The position numbers and the translations under genes were made by a program. 64,000 nt of DNA. It comes from Paenibacillus phytohabitans. Lineage in GTDB: Bacteria > Bacillota > Bacilli > Paenibacillales > Paenibacillaceae. The stretch is from the NCBI RefSeq assembly GCF_013141775.1, contig NZ_WHOB01000069.1, positions 1 to 64,000 on the forward strand. The letters run 5' to 3'. Shown one piece after another: positions 59,459 through 64,000 of the stretch. Under the pieces are notes generated by a model. That model was given only the letters and a program-made list of their open reading frames with translations, was not told where the DNA came from and made no database searches. How positions within the stretch are numbered: the stretch's first letter is position 1; each line of letters opens with the position of its first letter.

Positions 59459-60581
59459 CAGGGAAGAACAGGCGTTGTTGTCTGATGCGGTCCGTATACA
59501 CGAGGCAGCTGAAGCGGACGCCGGAGGCAATGCGGTCAGAATGGCAGTTCAGGCGGGAATGGAGAGCGGACGCAGGAGAAGCTGGCAGGGCAGATTCACC
59601 AAAGGCTCCTTTATCGGCCTGGCTGCCGCTGCGGTTGCCGCGATGATCCTATTTTTCATTCCAGTAATCCACGATTCTGCATCGCATACAGCCGCACCTC
59701 CTGGAGTAGTGAATTGGGGAGAGCTGGAAAATTTTAAACGGCTCTATTCTTTTGATATGGAGGCGGCGACTCTGGATTCAGCTATCCGGCATGATTATAT
59801 CCAGATGATTAATCAAAGTGCCGCTAGCGGAGATTATAAGATTACATTGAATGCCGTTACAGCGGATGAGAACCGGATTATCTTTTTGTATACCGCAGAA
59901 GTGGCTGAAGGCCAGGAGGTCTATGGTACCAGCAGTGCACGAATGAAGGATATATCAACAGGACAATATTTGGAGAACGGTGGCGGAATCGGGGGCAATG
60001 CTACGGCTTCTGGCCTGCTCAATAACCGTATTTACTACGGCCGAAGCATTATCAATCTGGACCGGAACAAGCCGTTCCCGGAGCAGCTGGAAGCGGATTT
60101 CCAGATCGCCTCTGTGGACACCGGCAAGCTTGGTCAGCCGAAGACAGGGACAATTGTAGCCGACATGCATTATTCTCCCAGACTCAAGGTCAGCTTCAAG
60201 CTGGACCCGAAATTCAAAGAGCAGCAAACTGTCATTGTTCAGCCGGATGAAGACTTCGTCCTCGACGGGATCGAAGTGACACTGGAGAAGGTTGAAATCT
60301 CACCACTTCTGATCCGGACGATGATTAAAATTAAGAATGAGTCAGATATTACCTGGCAGAACAGGCAAAATATATTTGAGGTTGTATACGGGAATGAAAT
60401 TCAGTCGATTACAAAATATGGAACTGTCCATCTAGGAATGACGCTGGGTTCCGGAACTTATGAGGGGTTTGAACGGAGATACGGCAGCAATCTGCTGGAT
60501 CAGCCCAAGTCCCTGAATATGATCATGAAGACAGGTACGGGGAAGAATGCCAAGGAAATTAACGTGCCCATTCTGCCGTAA
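59448..60581 (+). CDS. DUF4179 anti-sigma-type membrane protein
   Basis: The product (about 377 residues) has a cytosolic N-terminus of about 50 residues, one membrane segment (GLAAAAVAAMILFFIPVI) and a long extracellular domain with DUF4179-like features (VTADENRIIFLYTAEV; RSIINLDRNKPFPEQLE). Such proteins hold an ECF sigma factor at the membrane. The start overlaps the sigma gene by 11 bases (ATG 59448; GTG 59439 is possible). The signal it senses is unknown. Confidence 0.85.
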   Translation: MNSSREEQALLSDAVRIHEAAEADAGGNAVRMAVQAGMESGRRRSWQGRFTKGSFIGLAAAAVAAMILFFIPVIHDSASHTAAPPGVVNWGELENFKRLYSFDMEAATLDSAIRHDYIQMINQSAASGDYKITLNAVTADENRIIFLYTAEVAEGQEVYGTSSARMKDISTGQYLENGGGIGGNATASGLLNNRIYYGRSIINLDRNKPFPEQLEADFQIASVDTGKLGQPKTGTIVADMHYSPRLKVSFKLDPKFKEQQTVIVQPDEDFVLDGIEVTLEKVEISPLLIRTMIKIKNESDITWQNRQNIFEVVYGNEIQSITKYGTVHLGMTLGSGTYEGFERRYGSNLLDQPKSLNMIMKTGTGKNAKEINVPILP

Positions 60582-60595
60582 AATAGGATGAGAAA

Positions 60596-60633
60596 AGGCT
60601 GACCGCCGGTATTTTCAGCGTGTCAGCCTTTGT
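60596..60633. terminator. terminator after the anti-sigma gene
   Basis: AAAAGGCTGAC pairs exactly with GTCAGCCTTT; short A/T tracts flank both sides. Confidence 0.7.
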
Positions 60634-60663
60634 GCTGTGGATCCTGTGGACCCTCAGGAATAT

Positions 60664-61284
60664 CTATCCTTGCAGGTGGGAGGTGTCATTAAATAAATTA
60701 AGTGTCTGCTGACCGAAGTTATTCTGACCCAAACGGGAGAGGCTGCCTGCAGAGGCAGGAAAATAAGCTTGGGCCAGCATATGCAGTTCAAACTTCAGCC
60801 ACCAGGCGATGATATAAGAGAGCGTTCCTCCATGGGTCACGATAATAATATTATTGTGTTCCGTCCGTGTAATCCGTTCCATGCAATGACTGACCCTCGC
60901 ATAGAACTCCCTCCAGGTCTCTCCTTCGGCGAACTCCCGGTAATCCAGCTCGAAATCATGGCCTGCGCGCGGATTCCTATGTTCATTGGCCCATTCTCTG
61001 GTTTGCCCGGCGGCAATGCCGCTGTTGATCTCCCGCAGTTCACCGTCTACGATTATAGCCAACTCAAGCGTTGCATTTATAATGTCTGCGGTTTGTTTGG
61101 CGCGCAGCAGATCGGAAGAGTAGAGGACATATTCTTTTCCGGAAGCAACCTGGGAGAGTCTCAGAGCTATACGTTCAGCCTGCTGCCGGCCTAGTTCAGT
61201 TAAGGGAGTATCTGTCCAGCCACCGGTCATATTGTTGATGTGATGCTCGGACTGGCAATGCTGCACCAGCAGGATATTTTTCAT
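60664..61284 (-). CDS. histidine phosphatase-family protein with altered RHG motif
   Basis: A 206-residue phosphoglycerate-mutase-like protein. The usual RHG motif reads LLVQHCQSEHH here, with Gln replacing the first Arg. The second-site elements (LYSSDLLRAKQTADI; the glutamate in LREINSG; the second histidine in IIIVTHGGTL) are kept. Loss of the phosphate-binding arginine could reduce or change activity, but relatives with QHCQ may form a natural subfamily. I start at ATG 61284 behind GAGGTGATTATA. Confidence 0.82.
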   Translation of the reverse strand: MKNILLVQHCQSEHHINNMTGGWTDTPLTELGRQQAERIALRLSQVASGKEYVLYSSDLLRAKQTADIINATLELAIIVDGELREINSGIAAGQTREWANEHRNPRAGHDFELDYREFAEGETWREFYARVSHCMERITRTEHNNIIIVTHGGTLSYIIAWWLKFELHMLAQAYFPASAGSLSRLGQNNFGQQTLNLFNDTSHLQG

Positions 61285-61391
61285 TATAATCACCTCATTT
61301 CGGGCTGAGTACAATGCTACTCAAGTTTATGACTCGGAAACAGAGAGGGAAGCTTAACAAATTTGGGGACGGGTAGCCAGAAATAGTGGAG

Positions 61392-61955
61392 TTAACAATC
61401 AGCCTGTAAAGCACGGTTATTAAACTGGAAGACAAGCATATTTCCGTCGAAGGTCTCGCCGGTGCGCTCTGTATATTGACCCTGCGTATAGCGGGAGACC
61501 GTCTTCCGCCAAAATTTCTGTCCGGTTATATTTCTCCTCGCCGGATTGGTGAACAGCTCCCATTCACCCCGGAACCGTTCAAACACCTCCACAGCCGCTT
61601 GCTCCGCGATACCATTCCCCCTGAAGGGCTGCAGCAGAAAAAAGTCATTCACGAAATAATCAACCCCCTGCGCGCAGTGCGGCGGAGTGGCAATCAGTGC
61701 GAACCCGGCCGGCAGTGAATTCACCATGATCAGAAAAGGGTAGAGAATCCCGGGTTTCTCCCACCAGATATTCTGTACTTCGTACTGGTCCGCCAGTGTA
61801 CGGTATTCGTCATCATCCTCAAATATACCATGCCGGTTAGGGGTATGCCCTTCCACAAGTCCGTAATGTCCCGACAAATCATGCAGATAGAGCGGGTACA
61901 TATTTTTGATAATATAGGCTTCATTAAGCCCGGTAAGCTTAACTTCGATGTTCAT
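61392..61955 (-). CDS. GNAT-family N-acetyltransferase
   Basis: A 187-residue acetyltransferase that uses acetyl-CoA. The core reads PFLIMVNSLPAGFALIA, then VNDFFLLQPFRGNGIAEQAAVEVFERFRGEW (the pyrophosphate-binding QPFRGNGIA loop), and NPARRNITGQKFWRK, typical of GNAT enzymes. I start at ATG 61955, with GCAGGCAGAATATCAG upstream. The substrate is unknown. Confidence 0.85.
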   Translation of the reverse strand: MNIEVKLTGLNEAYIIKNMYPLYLHDLSGHYGLVEGHTPNRHGIFEDDDEYRTLADQYEVQNIWWEKPGILYPFLIMVNSLPAGFALIATPPHCAQGVDYFVNDFFLLQPFRGNGIAEQAAVEVFERFRGEWELFTNPARRNITGQKFWRKTVSRYTQGQYTERTGETFDGNMLVFQFNNRALQADC

Positions 61956-62090
61956 CTGATATTCTGCCTGCTTTCTATGCGTATTGGGTAACAACAACTA
62001 TTAAAACTTTATAACGGAAGTTCTATTCTTTCTAGTGAGATCTCTGTTATAAAATAAACTTTATCTATTGTGCTGCAGCTTGGCTGGAAA

Positions 62091-62105
62091 TGATAACGAT
62101 TATCA
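62091..62105 (+). promoter_or_regulatory. Fur box before hmoA
   Basis: TGATAACGATTATCA matches the 7-1-7 Fur box TGATAATNATTATCA at 13 of the 14 specified positions and lies 85 bp upstream of the heme-monooxygenase start. Confidence 0.75.
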
Positions 62106-62189
62106 ATTAGAATGAGAGTATTAAAATTTAGCTCGCTATAGCCGAACTTCATTGCATTATAGCAGCTTTTTCAGGAGGAATAGATCAAT

Positions 62190-62525
62190 ATGTACGTGCA
62201 AACCAGATCCATCGTTGTAGAAAAAGGCAACAGTAGCACCGTAGTGGAACGCTTCAGCAAACCGGGGGCACTGGAGGAAATGGACGGGCTGATCGATGTC
62301 AGCGTGATGGTCAATAAGAAGAGTAAGGAGCATGAAGAGGTTCTCCTGCTGATCCGCTGGGAATCGGAGGAAGCCTGGAAGAACTGGGAGAAGAGCGACG
62401 CGCATCTTCAAGGCCACAAGAACAGCAGAGGGCAGGAGAAGCCTGCATATATCATTAGTACTACAGTAAATATGTATCATGTGCAGACGGTAAAAGAGGG
62501 CAAGGCCTACGGGAAACGCTCCTAA
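62190..62525 (+). CDS. hmoA: heme-degrading monooxygenase
   Basis: A small (111 residues) ABM-fold monooxygenase closely resembling Bacillus HmoA, which opens heme to release iron. Shared features include the start YVQTRSIVVEKG, the GLIDVSVM strand, LLLIRWESEEAWKNWEKSDAH with the candidate heme-ligand histidine and tryptophans, and the YIISTTVNMY strand. CAGGAGGAATAGATCAAT precedes ATG 62190. A Fur box upstream predicts induction under iron starvation. Confidence 0.92.
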   Translation: MYVQTRSIVVEKGNSSTVVERFSKPGALEEMDGLIDVSVMVNKKSKEHEEVLLLIRWESEEAWKNWEKSDAHLQGHKNSRGQEKPAYIISTTVNMYHVQTVKEGKAYGKRS

Positions 62526-62666
62526 ACCGGGCTAATTCAGAATGCCTTCTACGCTTGCCGCTGAATTGCTGATTGAAATGATGAATGGCGGAGCCGGAAG
62601 AAGTCTGCGGCTTGCTCCGGAACTTTCAGACGGGATACGGTTATTTGTGTGAATTGATATTTAAAT

Positions 62667-62711
62667 GAAAAAAAAGGCCATGCAGCTGTTATATCAGTGC
62701 ATGGTCTTTTC
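62667..62711. terminator. bidirectional terminator
   Basis: AAAAGG-CCATGCA pairs with TGCATGG-TCTTTT around a 13-base loop. It lies between hmoA and the convergent DUF5050 gene. Confidence 0.75.
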
Positions 62712-62756
62712 TTCTGAACCAGGGCTTCAAATAGAAGCTCCGTCATGGTCTGGAAT

Positions 62757-64000
62757 TTAATGTGTGGAGAGCAAGCCGATAAAAGTTACCGGGCCAGCCG
62801 AAAGCTTGGTTTTGGTTTTACCGTCATTGCTGAACCGGTACAAACAATCGTTGTCTCCAGCGTTAATATAATATATACCCGGGATATCGTTTGTAATTAC
62901 GGAGTAGTCAGATTCTACACCCGCCATCTTGGTCAGTGTTGAATCGGCATTCAGTACATAAGCATCGGTTTTGGTATAAAAAATGGTAGTAAGCGTGGTT
63001 CCATTCTTTACGGTTTGGACATTGATAACATTAGTCAGTGCAAGTGCCTTGGATGAGGCTATTTTGCCATTTGCAAGAGTGCTGATATATGCTTTGCCCT
63101 TGGAATCCACATATGCCAGTTTGGTATTGCTTAACTCGCTGATGCTTAGGACACTATTCTGGCTAAGTTGAAGGATCTTTCCGTTTTTGTCGATCAGGAA
63201 GCCTTTGCCAGTGCTGAAATTGTTCTCTCCTTTTGCATCAAGTTTAATCCCTTTGTTAAACAGGAAGTAATTATTGGACCAGGTGCCAGCGTACACTTCA
63301 TTTGAATCCAGCGGACTTTTGGCATTGGCTGCTTTGGGAGCCCCTCCGCTTAAGGGAAGCGTGTAGAGCACCTTAGAATTAAGGGAATATTCTGTTTCAC
63401 CAGGAATAGTGTCAATCATCAGGTTTAGGCTGGCACCATACGGGTGGATGAAACTGGCATCCTGTATAGCTCCGCTGGCGATCCATTGGATGGCTCCGCT
63501 CCCGTCACTAGGCTTAGAAGCTACCCAGGTAGTGGTTGTATCCTTCAAGGCATTATAGTAGATTCGTCCATTCAGGACGTCGAAGCACTGGAAGTTCGCA
63601 TCTGCATTGTCTGCGACCCGCGTAAGTTGGGTATCATCTTCAGCATTGGCTGAAGTCCGGTAGATGCTGCCCGTGTCATCCATGAAGTACAGGAAGTCAC
63701 CATCGATCAGGAAATAGACAATATTGCGATCTCCGCTAAAATTGGTGATTAAGGCATCGGGATCAGTTAATGACAGGCGCTGTATACCCATGATGCTCTC
63801 ATAGTAAAAATAGAGATATTTACCTGTCGACATTAATCCGTTGCCATCGAAATTCTCGGCGATTTTCTGTGTTTCGCTTCCGTCTGTCGTTACACGGTAT
63901 AGAACTTCATTGGATACATAATACACATATGCTTTGCCTGCTGTTGCCGCTGAAGCCGTTTGTGTCCGGCTGGCGCCGGCTGTACCGATGGTCACCAGTA
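62757..64000 (-). CDS. DUF5050/beta-propeller exported protein, 5' end outside the window
   Basis: About 414 residues are visible, reading into the right edge of the window, so the true start is missing. The visible N-terminal part (VTIGTAGASRTQTASAATAG) looks like the end of a signal peptide or a linker. The rest is a series of short repeated blades (KAYVYYVSNEVLYRVTTDG, YLYFYYESIMGIQRLS, DFLYFMDDTGSIYRTS, GIYYINAGDNDCLYRFSNDG) typical of DUF5050 six-bladed propellers. It is probably a secreted or cell-wall protein with a binding role. Confidence 0.78.
   Translation of the reverse strand, partial: LVTIGTAGASRTQTASAATAGKAYVYYVSNEVLYRVTTDGSETQKIAENFDGNGLMSTGKYLYFYYESIMGIQRLSLTDPDALITNFSGDRNIVYFLIDGDFLYFMDDTGSIYRTSANAEDDTQLTRVADNADANFQCFDVLNGRIYYNALKDTTTTWVASKPSDGSGAIQWIASGAIQDASFIHPYGASLNLMIDTIPGETEYSLNSKVLYTLPLSGGAPKAANAKSPLDSNEVYAGTWSNNYFLFNKGIKLDAKGENNFSTGKGFLIDKNGKILQLSQNSVLSISELSNTKLAYVDSKGKAYISTLANGKIASSKALALTNVINVQTVKNGTTLTTIFYTKTDAYVLNADSTLTKMAGVESDYSVITNDIPGIYYINAGDNDCLYRFSNDGKTKTKLSAGPVTFIGLLSTH

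Overview
The window looks like chromosomal DNA of a Paenibacillus-like Firmicute of moderate GC content. The evidence is strong AGGAGG-type ribosome binding sites, SigA-type promoters, des-desK-desR in Bacillus order, a TPP riboswitch before thiamine salvage and transport genes, Fur and HmoA of Bacillus type, an SLH-domain protein, and an ECF sigma factor paired with a DUF4179 anti-sigma. I saw no rRNA, tRNA, CRISPR array, prophage or intact transposase. The left edge carries the 3' end of a group II intron and a 52-bp tandem repeat array.

Layout. 1-962: intron end, nine repeat units, terminator and an operator-rich AT region. 963-5246: MFS exporter, then the membrane-fluidity system des-desK-desR. 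5823-13926: a tight five-gene operon (SWIM zinc finger, HEAT-like/DUF5691, MoxR AAA+ ATPase, DUF5682, VWA), an uncharacterised chaperone-like or conflict-type system and the main item of interest. 14049-17266: asd, a tiny Gly/Lys protein, an RluF-type pseudouridine synthase, a lipoprotein. 17357-19665 (minus): ABC exporter with its MarR regulator. 19873-25097 (minus): TPP riboswitch, thiZXY, thiMDE. 25170-27689: TetR and a divergent 14-TM efflux pump with two identical palindromic operators. 27952-30330: tcyABC-like cystine transporter. 30446-34540: SLH protein, hypothetical gene, fur, TetR, AIM24 and a small basic protein. 34543-40634: AraC regulator divergent from a sugar catabolic operon (two TIM-barrel isomerases, two Gfo/Idh/MocA oxidoreductases, an APH-like kinase). 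40720-45624: fabV, an APH gene remnant, an HXXEE membrane protein, a lone Fur-boxed oppD, a GH43 arabinanase. 45742-51842: CynX/LysR pair, variant fabF with a divergent MmyB-like regulator, a citrate synthase. 51960-64000: small beta-rich protein, exoA, amidase, VanZ/RDD protein, hypothetical genes, aminopeptidase, ECF sigma/anti-sigma, histidine phosphatase, GNAT, hmoA with a Fur box, and the C-terminal part of a DUF5050 protein.

How the genes work together. Several neighbours form self-contained regulatory circuits: DesK-DesR acting on des; MarR on the ABC exporter; TetR on the QacA-type pump; TPP on thiamine uptake and salvage; AraC on the sugar operon; ECF sigma on itself and its anti-sigma. 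Fur is encoded here, and two candidate Fur boxes lie before oppD and hmoA. Many starts were moved from the longest ORF to the codon with the best ribosome binding site; these choices are stated per gene. All functions are inferred from sequence motifs read by eye and memory of families. No database search was run.
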